The notes beneath the pieces are model-generated. The model saw only the letters and a list, made by a program, of their open reading frames with translations, ran no database searches and was not told the DNA's origin. Positions 43,351 to 51,631 of a DNA stretch of 64,000 nt are shown piece after piece. Numbering within the stretch: position 1 is the stretch's first letter; each line of letters opens with the position of its first letter. Origin of the DNA: Larsenimonas suaedae. Its GTDB lineage: Bacteria > Pseudomonadota > Gammaproteobacteria > Pseudomonadales > Halomonadaceae. The translations under genes and the position numbers were made by a program. The stretch spans positions 1,230,463 to 1,294,462 of the forward strand of contig NZ_JAMLJI010000001.1 in the NCBI RefSeq assembly GCF_023712105.1, read 5' to 3'.

Positions 43351-43377
43351 GAAAAGCCGCCCAAGGGGCGGCTTTTC
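43351..43377 (-). terminator. Terminator after the HSL-family esterase gene
   Basis: A 12-bp perfect stem GAAAAGCCGCCC/GGGCGGCTTTTC with a 3-base loop; the minus-strand arm ends in a U-run. It lies between the esterase stop and the cstA start on the minus strand. Confidence 0.8.
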
Positions 43378-43451
43378 AATAGGCTACGCCTAATCAAGTG
43401 GTCAGACCGTTAGACCTTTGTCGGTGGCATGACCCAGTCAGTACTCACTGG

Positions 43452-44411
43452 TCAATACTCTTCGATCAACGCCTCTCTAAGCCACCCACCACACTGCTGA
43501 ATCAGCTGATCGGACAGCGGATGCTGGCCGACACGACGCATGAACCCATGAATCACTCCGTGGTAGCGGCTGGCCACCACCTGCGTACCCGCCTCGGCAA
43601 GTTTTTGTGCATAGCGCTCGCCCTCGTCTCGAAGCGGATCAAACTCCGCCGTGATCACAAGCGCCGGCGGCAACCCCTCGAGGTCGTCACGCCCTAAAAG
43701 GTCGGCTCTCGGGTCGAGCGCTTCGGCTGGATGGCTCAAGTACTGCGCCACAAACCAATCCCGCGCCCCTCGGGTCAAGCCGTATCCCTCAGAAAGCGTC
43801 GAAAGCGACGGGGTTCCCTCGGGTGAAAAGTCGGTTTGCGGATAGATCAGGCACTGCGCCCTGAGCGGTGGTGCGCCGGTTTCCCGGTCACTCAGCGCCG
43901 TGACGGCCGCCAGCTGGCCGCCTGCACTGTCGCCGGCAACGGCCAGCCGCGCACGATCGACGCCATGGGTGTGTGCGACAGATCGCACGTGAGCCAATGC
44001 GGCCAGGCAATCCTCCGCCGCGGTGGGAAAGCGGTGCTCAGGCGCCAACCGGTAGTCCACCGAGATAATGACGCACTTCGAGGCCCGGCACAGTGCCCGG
44101 CACAGCGTATCGTAATTGTCGACGCTGCCGATGGTGAAGCCGCCGCCGTGGAAAAACAGCACACCGGGTCTTGTCGCACTCGAGCCGTGAACGGTCGGTG
44201 TGTACCAGCGAAGGCCGATACGCCCATTTTCAACGTCGATAACATCCTCGGTGACCTCCTTGACCGGATACTCGGAGGGCGGCCGAGTAATGGCCGCATT
44301 ACCCTCATCGAAGAAGGCGCGAATGGCCTCGACGCCTGCGTTCGTAAAATCCGGCCACGGGCGTGCGGCGGCGTCTTCGAGCCATTGGCGAAAACGAGAG
44401 TCGAGTGGCAT
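43452..44411 (-). CDS. Alpha/beta hydrolase, hormone-sensitive-lipase-type esterase
   Basis: A 319-residue cytosolic esterase of the HSL (family IV) group. The oxyanion motif HGGGF is at residues 88-92, the nucleophile motif GDSAGGQLA contains Ser162, the acid is likely in ITAEFDPLRDEGE, and the His in GVIHGFMRR. DYRLAPEHRFPTAAED is a typical family segment. No signal peptide. It acts on short-chain acyl esters in relatives. Apparently monocistronic, with its own terminator. Confidence 0.9.
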   Translation of the reverse strand: MPLDSRFRQWLEDAAARPWPDFTNAGVEAIRAFFDEGNAAITRPPSEYPVKEVTEDVIDVENGRIGLRWYTPTVHGSSATRPGVLFFHGGGFTIGSVDNYDTLCRALCRASKCVIISVDYRLAPEHRFPTAAEDCLAALAHVRSVAHTHGVDRARLAVAGDSAGGQLAAVTALSDRETGAPPLRAQCLIYPQTDFSPEGTPSLSTLSEGYGLTRGARDWFVAQYLSHPAEALDPRADLLGRDDLEGLPPALVITAEFDPLRDEGERYAQKLAEAGTQVVASRYHGVIHGFMRRVGQHPLSDQLIQQCGGWLREALIEEY

Positions 44412-44520
44412 CTGGGCGTGCTCCCTGAAGTAAGGTGTGACTCAAGCGTAGCCAACCCGCCGCGCAACATGACAGACCCGAACGACTTCGCCACAATGCA
44501 GCCCATCGAAACAACGCTGG

Positions 44521-45582
44521 ATGCCCTCAATGCCCAAGCTGTCACACCCCGCCCTTCTTGCCTCGATCACACTCAGCGCCCTTCTGCTCAGTGGCTGCGA
44601 CCGCCCGGCACCGCTTCATGTGGCCGATGGTCAGGCACAGGGCACCAGCTACCACCTCAAGTGGTGGGTCGACTCAGACACCGACGCCTCGGACGAGGCC
44701 ATTGGCAAGGCCATCACGCACACACTCAGACGCATCGACAAGGCGCTCTCGACGTACCGCGACGACTCCTGGCTTGCCGAATTCAACGCCCGCCGTGATA
44801 CCGACTGGCACCAGGCCCCGGCCTCGGTCATCGAACTTCTCGGAATTGCACGCCAGGTCAACCGGCTCTCGGGCGGCTGCTACGACCCGACCGTCGGCCC
44901 GCTCTTTCGTCTGTGGGGCTTTCACGACGAGAACTTCCACGTCCCGGATAACGCCGCGATTCAGGCCGCGCGCACCCACATCGGGCTGGACAAGATCGAG
45001 GTCGATGCAGAGCGTGGCGCGATTCGAAAACGCACACCGAACGTCACGCTCGATGTCTCCTCCATGGGCGAGGGATACACCATCGAACAGCTCGCAAGCG
45101 AACTCGAGGCCCACGGCGTGACCAACTATCTGGTGGAGATGGGCGGCGATCTCTACGCCAAGGGCCATAAGCCCAGTGGCAAGCCCTGGCGGGTCGGGGT
45201 GGAAGTGCCGAAACCCGATCAGCTGTCGGCTCAGCGCGTATTCGAGATTCAGGACAAGGCAGGGGTCTCGCTCAATACATCAGGCACCTACCGCCGCTAC
45301 TTCGATGACAACGGGCAGACCTATGGCCATGTGATCGATGCTCGTACGGGCCGCCCCGTACAGCATCATCTGGTATCGGTGTCGGTGTTCGGCCAGCGCC
45401 CGGCGCTGACCGATGCCTGGGCCACGGCCCTTTTGTGCCTGGGCCCAGAAGAAGGGGTCGCCGCCGCCAACCAGCTCGATATGCCGGTTTATCTGATCGA
45501 AAAGACATCAAACGGGTTCAAGACGCACGACAGCGAAGCCCTTGATCGCTCGACACTGATCAAGGCCTCCAGTGACGATTAA
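44521..45582 (+). CDS. apbE: FAD:protein FMN transferase (ApbE) lipoprotein
   Basis: A 353-residue ApbE-family flavin transferase with a lipoprotein signal and lipobox LLLSGC (Cys26), so it is periplasmic and membrane-anchored. Motifs include QGTSYHLKW, LSTYRDDSWLAEFN, SGGCYDPTVGPLFRLWGF, LDVSSMGEGYTIEQLA, YLVEMGGDLYAKG and GVSLNTSGTYRRYF, with HVIDARTGRPVQHHLVSVSVFGQRPALTDAWATALLCLG as the Mg-FAD site. It attaches FMN to Thr of target proteins such as Nqr or Rnf subunits. Neither is in the window. Start may instead be the ATG at 44530. Confidence 0.92.
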   Translation: MPSMPKLSHPALLASITLSALLLSGCDRPAPLHVADGQAQGTSYHLKWWVDSDTDASDEAIGKAITHTLRRIDKALSTYRDDSWLAEFNARRDTDWHQAPASVIELLGIARQVNRLSGGCYDPTVGPLFRLWGFHDENFHVPDNAAIQAARTHIGLDKIEVDAERGAIRKRTPNVTLDVSSMGEGYTIEQLASELEAHGVTNYLVEMGGDLYAKGHKPSGKPWRVGVEVPKPDQLSAQRVFEIQDKAGVSLNTSGTYRRYFDDNGQTYGHVIDARTGRPVQHHLVSVSVFGQRPALTDAWATALLCLGPEEGVAAANQLDMPVYLIEKTSNGFKTHDSEALDRSTLIKASSDD

Positions 45583-45588
45583 GCGACA

Positions 45589-46299
45589 TCAGCGCAGCGC
45601 GTAGCGCATGAAGCCGACGATCCAGTGCGCCATGACGGTGTCGTCGGCCTCAGCGCTCAAGCTTGCATGGCCGGCTCGGCGCACATGCTCATCGAGCAGT
45701 TGAACCTTGGCATCGATGAGCTCACCGCTGCAGGCCCGGGTAAATTCAGGGTGCCCCTGAACGCTCAAAAAGCAGTCGTCATACTCCAGCATGTAATAGG
45801 GACAAAAGGCGCTTTCGGCCAGCACCTCGGCGCTTTCCGGCAGCTCGACAACCTGATCCTGATGGCTGACGACCAGATCCATGCCATCCTGCCATGGGTT
45901 CATCCACGGCAACTGCAAGGTGACGGCATTGAACGACATGCCGACGCCCCAGCCTTTCTCGCTTTTTTCCACTCGGCCCCCAAGGGCCTGCGCGATGATC
46001 TGATGGCCGAAGCAAATGCCCACCAGCGGGCAGCGGTGCTGCCAGAGGCGCTGAATGAAGGCTTCGAGCTGTCGAATCCAGCTCAAGGGATCATAGGCGC
46101 TGGCCTTGCTGCCGGAGATGAGCCAGGCATCTGCCTCGTCGAGCTGTTCGGGCAATTCTCCTTCATGCACCCGCCAGACCTCGAACGTCAGCGACGGGTC
46201 GGCCTTGTGCAGAAGGCGTCGATACATTTCAGGATAATTGCCATGGCCCTTGGCGATGGCCGTGGCCATGTCGTCGCACTGCAGTATTCCAATGTGCAT
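45589..46299 (-). CDS. Class I glutamine amidotransferase-like protein
   Basis: A 236-residue standalone GATase-1 domain protein. The nucleophile elbow is GICFGHQIIAQALGG with Cys96; the His-Glu of the triad are in VQGHPEFTRACS. GSKASAYDPLSWI supplies the oxyanion region. Similar proteins (YfeJ/GuaA-like amidotransferases, gamma-glutamyl hydrolase-like) occur widely; no synthase partner is adjacent. It could release ammonia for an unknown acceptor or hydrolyse gamma-glutamyl compounds. GAGAGG precedes the ATG. Confidence 0.85.
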   Translation of the reverse strand: MHIGILQCDDMATAIAKGHGNYPEMYRRLLHKADPSLTFEVWRVHEGELPEQLDEADAWLISGSKASAYDPLSWIRQLEAFIQRLWQHRCPLVGICFGHQIIAQALGGRVEKSEKGWGVGMSFNAVTLQLPWMNPWQDGMDLVVSHQDQVVELPESAEVLAESAFCPYYMLEYDDCFLSVQGHPEFTRACSGELIDAKVQLLDEHVRRAGHASLSAEADDTVMAHWIVGFMRYALR

Positions 46300-46445
46300 A
46301 AAAGCCTCTCAAACAGGGAAAACGCGCGGTATCCACTATAAAACGTCCATCCACGCAAACTCTTGATGGACAAGCGCCCCGCGCATGACACCAGATACGG
46401 AGCTTGGATACAGCCGGGCCGATCAATCCAGTCAATCAGATCGGT

Positions 46446-47384
46446 TCAGCCGTCGATGTCCTGTCGGCTCGGCAGATCAGGCCCTCGGCGCGAGCAGGTC
46501 ACCGCCGCCGCCTTGTGGCAAAAGTGCAGCATCGCTTCAATGTGAGAGGCCTTGAGCGCCGCAAGCCCTTCCGGCGATGCCATGCCCTGCTCGTCGAGCC
46601 AGCACAAAAGCGCGGCCTGGAAGGTATCCCCCGCCCCCACGGCATCGATCAGCTCGACCGGCTCGCCCTTGATGTCGATCGGCTCGTGATCATGGGTAAA
46701 TGCAAGCGCGCCCTCACCGCCACGAGTGACGACGACAAGCCGGCAGCGCTCGGACAGAAACGACCGGGCAACGTCTTCAAGCGTCCGTTCAGGGTAAAGC
46801 AGAGCGATATCTTCATCGCTGACCTTGATCAGATGCGCCCAGGCGGCAAAGGCCTCGACCCGATCCTGCCACCGGCGGACATCCGGCTCGATGCTCAAGC
46901 GAATATTGGGATCGAGTGAGACCAGACGCCCCTTTGATTCGCGCTCCAAAAGCGTCATCAAGGTGCCAGCCGTCGGCTCGACCACCAGCGAGTAAGACCC
47001 CAGATGGATACCGGAGACCGTTTCGGCCAGTGCCGGCAAATGCACGTCCTCAAGACTTCTGTCGGCCGCCTTTTCGCCATAAAACGCGTATTGGGGCGCT
47101 CCGTCGGAACCAGGGGCAACCATGGCGAGCGTCGTCGGCGCATCGAGCCGCACCAGATAGTCGGTCGTGACGCCTTCCTTTTCCAGCACCGAGTAAAGAC
47201 GGTCGCCCAGAAAATCATTGGCAAGGCCCGTCAAAAGACCCGCGTTTCGCTTCATGCGCGCAAGCCCAAGTGCCACGTTGAACGGCGAGCCACCTGCAAT
47301 CGCGTTGAATGAAAACCCCGAGTGACTCGATTCAGTATCATCGACAAAAAAATCGAACAGTGCTTCTCCGCAAATCAAAAACAT
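46446..47384 (-). CDS. PfkB-family carbohydrate kinase (fructokinase-like)
   Basis: A 312-residue ribokinase-superfamily kinase. The N-terminal sugar-binding motif is AGGSPFNVALGLARM, with GEALFDFFVDD at the start, and the C-terminal ATP/anion-hole motif is DAVGAGDTFQAALLCWL, containing the catalytic Asp. The sequence most resembles fructokinases. It lies alone downstream (on the minus strand) of the aru genes. Substrate could be fructose or another ketose. Confidence 0.85.
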   Translation of the reverse strand: MFLICGEALFDFFVDDTESSHSGFSFNAIAGGSPFNVALGLARMKRNAGLLTGLANDFLGDRLYSVLEKEGVTTDYLVRLDAPTTLAMVAPGSDGAPQYAFYGEKAADRSLEDVHLPALAETVSGIHLGSYSLVVEPTAGTLMTLLERESKGRLVSLDPNIRLSIEPDVRRWQDRVEAFAAWAHLIKVSDEDIALLYPERTLEDVARSFLSERCRLVVVTRGGEGALAFTHDHEPIDIKGEPVELIDAVGAGDTFQAALLCWLDEQGMASPEGLAALKASHIEAMLHFCHKAAAVTCSRRGPDLPSRQDIDG

Positions 47385-47527
47385 ACAAAACCCTTGAACT
47401 GTGTAAATGGGGCAAGCCCCATGGCCTGCCCCGAATAAGCGCGGCGCAAGCCGCTCGCCACGTCTGTGTTAATCATTTTGAGGATGGATCGTTTCGCCTA
47501 TTAAGCATTTCGGCACTCTTCAGGCGC

Positions 47528-48544
47528 TCAGGTCATCAGCACTCGGAGCCAGGCGCCTTCCTCGACACCAAGCGCTACGGCCTCACCCACCGTGATCGAG
47601 ACTGTATCGTCCTCGGGAGTTTGACCAAGCCAGCAGACCCTGAAACCGTGGTCACCGCTGGCGCTTGCCAGCACCGACGGCCGCTCTGGCTCGGCCGGCT
47701 CGGCATCGATGCAGGCACGTACCCAGCAGGAATCGCGGACTCCGGCCACATCATCAAGATACGATTCGACCGTTGGTCCGGCATCGAACAGGTCAATATA
47801 GCCTTCCCAACGCAGCCCTTCCTTGTTGAGCATGGCCAGTGCCGGCTTGGTGTGGTCATGCACCCGCCCGATGCCGTCCTGCAGCTCTTCGGGCAGCAGC
47901 GGCAGGCAAATGGGGTGCTTGGGCATGAGCTCTCCAATGAAGCTCTTCTTGCCAAGGCCGATCAGACGGTCCGCCTCCTGAAACTCCATCGGCAGAAAGT
48001 GCCGCCCCAGGCAGCGCCAGAACGGGCTACTGCCCTGATCGTCCAACACACCCCGCATTTCGGCGAACACCCGCTCGGGAAAGCAGGCTCGATGGGTTGC
48101 CATAAAAAGCCAGCGCGCACGCGACAGCAAAACGCCCAGGCGGTCACGCCGATAGTCCGGTCTTAGATAGAGCGAGCAGACTTCGGCATCGCCAATATGG
48201 TCCGACGACAGTGACAGCGTCTTGATGACCCGGTGGACCCCGAGCTGCGGCGAGGAATGCGCCATCCGGCCGACCCGATAGTTGTAAAACGGCGTCTCGA
48301 GCCCGATGCGGGCCTCGATGGCACAGCATCCGGCCAGACGGCCGGCGTCGACATCTTCCAGCACGAAGAAATAAAGTGCGGAGCCCTCCTCGGGCAGCGT
48401 CTCGAACGCGTGACAGGAGTGCTCGATCTTGTCCCGAAGAAACTCCAGGTTATCAGGCAGCGAGGTAAACCCCGGCCCGGTCTCGATCGCCATCTCATGC
48501 AACTGCTCGAGATCATGAGGGTTGATCGGCCGCAACACGATCAT
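47528..48544 (-). CDS. aruG: Arginine N-succinyltransferase subunit (AruG/AstA-like)
   Basis: A 338-residue AstA-family GNAT-fold enzyme. Features include IVLRPINPHDLEQLHEMAIETGPGFTSLPDN at the N-terminus, FYNYRVGRMAHSSPQLGVHRVIKTLSLSSDHIGDAEVCSLYLRPDYRRD, and FAEMRGVLDDQGSSPFW. AstA transfers succinate from succinyl-CoA to arginine in the first step of the AST pathway. It overlaps the aruF stop-start by four bases. In Pseudomonas the AruF-AruG pair forms a heteromeric arginine/ornithine succinyltransferase. Confidence 0.92.
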   Translation of the reverse strand: MIVLRPINPHDLEQLHEMAIETGPGFTSLPDNLEFLRDKIEHSCHAFETLPEEGSALYFFVLEDVDAGRLAGCCAIEARIGLETPFYNYRVGRMAHSSPQLGVHRVIKTLSLSSDHIGDAEVCSLYLRPDYRRDRLGVLLSRARWLFMATHRACFPERVFAEMRGVLDDQGSSPFWRCLGRHFLPMEFQEADRLIGLGKKSFIGELMPKHPICLPLLPEELQDGIGRVHDHTKPALAMLNKEGLRWEGYIDLFDAGPTVESYLDDVAGVRDSCWVRACIDAEPAEPERPSVLASASGDHGFRVCWLGQTPEDDTVSITVGEAVALGVEEGAWLRVLMT

Positions 48545-49581
48545 AAGCGGTCCTCCAGCACTCGCAGCGCCTGGCCGCGCCCAACATGCAGACAGGCCGC
48601 CTGCGCGGGAGTAAGTTCGAGATAACCGGCCGCAGACAAATAGGTCTCAAGCAGTGCGCAGCGGTAGGTGCCCGGCCACTGATTGGCCAGCAGCATACGT
48701 GCAGGGGCCCCCGTGGGCCGGTCGGTCAGACGCACTGGTAGCCAGCGTCCGTGCGTCAGCACATGAACGCGCTCGGTGCCCGCACTAAGCACCGGCCCCC
48801 CATCGAAGATATCGACATGGCCTGAATCCTCGAACCCTTCGGCCTGCCACGCAGCGTGCGCATCCCTATGGGTCTCGTGCGACATCGCGAGACTCTGGCG
48901 CGCGCGGGGATGCAACAGGGAAAGGTAAAGCGGATACGGTGGCATGACTTCGGCAATGAAGCTTTTCGAGCGAAGGCCGGCCAGCGTATTGATGTCCTGG
49001 AATTCGCGGTCGAAAAAATGATGGCCGATGCTGTCCCAGAACGGTGAACGACCGTCGTCGTCCAAGACGCCGGGCAACGCAACCGCAAACCGCGAGGCAA
49101 ACCGCTCGGGCCATAGCGCCGCCATCATCAACCGCGCCTGCCTTAAAAGCAGACGGGCATCGGTGCGCGCCTTGCCGACAAGCCCCGGTGACAGTGCCAG
49201 CGCACACAGGAGCGAACTGCTTGAGAGCTCATGCGTCAGCGACAGAATCGGCACCTCGACGCGCACATCGAGCTGCTGAGAGGCGTGAATCAGCTCTTCA
49301 CGCCGATAGGTGTAATACGCCTCGTCACTGCCGGCAAGCGCCCGAAAGCTTGCCGTGCCAAGCACTTCTCCCGTGTCAGTATCGGTCAGCACCAGCACGT
49401 AACACTCATTGCCGGGCCGGGTGATCGAACTGGACGACAAGGCCTCCAAAGAGGCCTTGATACGAGCGCTCAAGCGCTGTTCGTCCGGGGGAAGATTGGT
49501 AAGTCGCGGCGAAGCCTGCTCGGCGAGCGCGACCAGTTTAGCCACGTCCTCCCGCTCGGCAGGACGGACAACCCAGACCAT
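48541..49581 (-). CDS. aruF: Arginine/ornithine succinyltransferase alpha-like subunit (AruF/AstA-like)
   Basis: A 346-residue second AstA-family protein, clearly related to its downstream neighbour: VWVVRPAEREDVAKLVALAEQASPRLTNLPPDEQ, YYTYRREELIHASQQLDVRVEVPILSLTHELSSSSLLCALALSPG and GVLDDDGRSPFWDSIGHHFFDREFQD align with the AruG blocks. The ATG at 49581 lies four bases beyond the aminotransferase stop. It is the likely alpha subunit of the heteromeric succinyltransferase. Upstream in-frame starts within the neighbouring gene are rejected. Confidence 0.9.
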   Translation of the reverse strand: MVWVVRPAEREDVAKLVALAEQASPRLTNLPPDEQRLSARIKASLEALSSSSITRPGNECYVLVLTDTDTGEVLGTASFRALAGSDEAYYTYRREELIHASQQLDVRVEVPILSLTHELSSSSLLCALALSPGLVGKARTDARLLLRQARLMMAALWPERFASRFAVALPGVLDDDGRSPFWDSIGHHFFDREFQDINTLAGLRSKSFIAEVMPPYPLYLSLLHPRARQSLAMSHETHRDAHAAWQAEGFEDSGHVDIFDGGPVLSAGTERVHVLTHGRWLPVRLTDRPTGAPARMLLANQWPGTYRCALLETYLSAAGYLELTPAQAACLHVGRGQALRVLEDRL

Positions 49582-49585
49582 CGCC

Positions 49586-50797
49586 TTACTCCGCGAGCGA
49601 GGCGAGCGCTCGGTCGAGGCTCTCCATGCCCTGATCGATCTCGTCGTCGGTGATGATGAGCGACGGCGCGAATCGCAGCACACTGGGGCCCGCGACCAGC
49701 ATCATCAGGCCCTCGTCAATGGCCGCGGCAAGCACGTCTCGGCCACGACCTTCGAGATGACCGGACAGCTCGGCACCGATCAGAAGCCCTTTACCCCGAA
49801 CCTCACTGAAAATGCCGCCGTGTTTCTGGTTGAGTGTTTCAAGATGCTGTTGGAACCGCGCATGACGCGCCTTGACGCCGTCAAGCAGCGAAGGATCGGC
49901 AATGGTTTCGACCGCCGCCAGCGCCACCGCGCAGGCCAGCGGGTTGCCGCCATAGGTCGAGCCGTGAGTGCCCGGCTGGAAAACGGAGGCGATGTCTGTC
50001 GTGGTCAGCATCGCCCCGATCGGGAAGCCACCGCCCAGCGCCTTGGCAGACGTCAGCACATCCGGCGTGACCCCATAGCCCATGTACGCAAACAGTTCGC
50101 CGCTTCGGCCCATGCCACACTGCACCTCGTCGAACACCAAAAGCGCCTGATGGCGATCACAGCGCTCGCGCAGGCCTTCAAGAAACTCGGGCGTGGCAGG
50201 CGTTACACCCCCTTCCCCCTGAACCGGCTCGACAATGATGGCGCAGGTACGGTCGTCGATCAGCGCATCGACGCTTTCAAGATCGTTGTATTGAGCGTGC
50301 TCGATGGCGCCGGGCACCGGCCCGAAACCCTCGGAATACTTGGGTTGCCCACCAACGCTTACCGTGAAGAACGTGCGCCCGTGAAAGGACTGACGAAAGG
50401 AGATGATCTTGTCTTTCTGCTCACCGAACTTTTCAAAGGCGTAGCGACGAACCAGCTTGAGGGCGGCCTCGTTGGCCTCACCACCGGAGGAGCAGAAAAA
50501 CGCCTTTTCGGCGAACGTATGCTCAACCAGGGTCTTGGCAAGCTTCAACGCCGGCTCATTGGTGTAGACATTGGACAGATGCCAGACCTTGTCGGCCTGT
50601 TCCTTGAGCGCAGACAGCAACACCGGATTGGCGTGACCGAGGCCGTTGACCGCGATCCCCCCGGCAAAATCGATGTATTCGCGATCGTCCTGATCCCAAA
50701 GACGGCTGCCCTCTCCGCGAACCGGAATCACACGCTGCGGCGAGTAATTCGGCACCATGTATTGATCAAAATCATCGCGGGTGGGTGTCCAGCTCAT
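49586..50797 (-). CDS. aruC: Acetylornithine/succinylornithine aminotransferase
   Basis: A 403-residue class III PLP aminotransferase of the ArgD/AstC/AruC group. Visible are [17 protein letters not shown], the PLP phosphate-binding [45 protein letters not shown] with the PLP-N1 Asp, and the Schiff-base Lys in [16 protein letters not shown]. It converts N2-succinylornithine to the semialdehyde in arginine catabolism, or acts biosynthetically. Operon context with aruFG favours the catabolic enzyme. GGAGA lies 8 bases before the ATG at 50797. Confidence 0.9.
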   Translation of the reverse strand: MSWTPTRDDFDQYMVPNYSPQRVIPVRGEGSRLWDQDDREYIDFAGGIAVNGLGHANPVLLSALKEQADKVWHLSNVYTNEPALKLAKTLVEHTFAEKAFFCSSGGEANEAALKLVRRYAFEKFGEQKDKIISFRQSFHGRTFFTVSVGGQPKYSEGFGPVPGAIEHAQYNDLESVDALIDDRTCAIIVEPVQGEGGVTPATPEFLEGLRERCDRHQALLVFDEVQCGMGRSGELFAYMGYGVTPDVLTSAKALGGGFPIGAMLTTTDIASVFQPGTHGSTYGGNPLACAVALAAVETIADPSLLDGVKARHARFQQHLETLNQKHGGIFSEVRGKGLLIGAELSGHLEGRGRDVLAAAIDEGLMMLVAGPSVLRFAPSLIITDDEIDQGMESLDRALASLAE

Positions 50798-50848
50798 CAG
50801 GGTATCTCCGAATCGAAACAATAAAGAAAGGCCGAGTGCCTTCCCCTA

Positions 50849-50854
50849 TTTATA
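50849..50854 (-). promoter_or_regulatory. Possible -10 element upstream of aruC
   Basis: TATAAA on the minus strand lies about 52 bases before the aruC start in an AT-rich spacer. The best -35 at 17 bases is only TTTCAT, so an activator may be needed. No clear sigma-54 motif or ARG box is visible. Confidence 0.35.
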
Positions 50855-50920
50855 CCCTTGGTGCTTTTTGGATGAAACCTTTAACCCCTGTGAGTGCGTT
50901 GTTGCCTGACCAACCACGCC

Positions 50921-51571
50921 TCAGGGGCGGCGCATTTGCTTGTTGAGCATCCGCGTGCGCCATTCCTGCCACTGACTCAACCGGCTTGAGCTGCCCATGG
51001 CCTTGCCATCGCGGTCCAGTTTCGAAAGCCACATGTTATTGGCGTTGAAGCTGTAGACCGGAAGCAGGTCACGACGCGCCGAGGCGGGCTTGATGGCCTT
51101 ATCGATGTTATCGAGCACCAGCGGCATGGCCGAGGACGACGGCTGATACGTAAGCACCATATGAAACTGATCGTAGGGAATGTATTTCACGTAATGAAGG
51201 CGCATCAGAGCGTCGCTGACGCCAAGCTCAATCAGAGTAAGATACTTGGCCATGGCAAAATCTTCGCAGTCGCCCGCACCACGCCCGAGAAACTCGACCG
51301 GCGTCGCCCAGTAATCGTCCTCACCCCAAACGACGATGTCGTCCTTGAACGCCAAGGTATTGAAGAAGTCGTTCACACGCTCAAGCTTTTCAGACACAGA
51401 CAGATCACTCGACAGCGTCACCAGACGCTCCCAGCGGGTCACGCGCGTTACCGCCGCGTCGCCATACACGGCTCGAATCTGTGATTTTACCGGCAGGACC
51501 AGCTCCGCCCCCACCGTGCCAGGGACGACCCAGCACAGTAGCGCCCACATCAGCGTCATCGCTACGCGCAT
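50921..51571 (-). CDS. lapG: LapG-like periplasmic cysteine protease
   Basis: A 216-residue transglutaminase-like cysteine protease (BTLCP family) with a Sec signal peptide (VVPGTVGA-ELV). The catalytic triad is visible as Cys102 in GAGDCEDFAMAKY, His137 in QFHMVLTY and Asp154 in LVLDN. The spacing is close to that of Pseudomonas LapG, and the acidic residues flanking Cys102 (Asp101, Glu103) correspond to the calcium site. LapG cuts the N-terminal retention module of the adhesin when c-di-GMP is low; when c-di-GMP is high it is sequestered by LapD, encoded just upstream. GGAGG lies 8 bases before the ATG. Last gene of the lap cluster. Confidence 0.92.
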   Translation of the reverse strand: MRVAMTLMWALLCWVVPGTVGAELVLPVKSQIRAVYGDAAVTRVTRWERLVTLSSDLSVSEKLERVNDFFNTLAFKDDIVVWGEDDYWATPVEFLGRGAGDCEDFAMAKYLTLIELGVSDALMRLHYVKYIPYDQFHMVLTYQPSSSAMPLVLDNIDKAIKPASARRDLLPVYSFNANNMWLSKLDRDGKAMGSSSRLSQWQEWRTRMLNKQMRRP

Positions 51572-51631
51572 GCCACCGCCTCCGGTATGAACAACCGTTC
51601 AAATGCCCCCGGCGAAGACCGCCTGATGTCG

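Noticed and set aside
47401..47460. Terminator candidate after aruG (GGGGCA/TGCCCC and GCGGC/GCCGC hairpins)
   Set aside because: Stems are short and neither is followed by a U-run on the minus strand, so I could not support a terminator.
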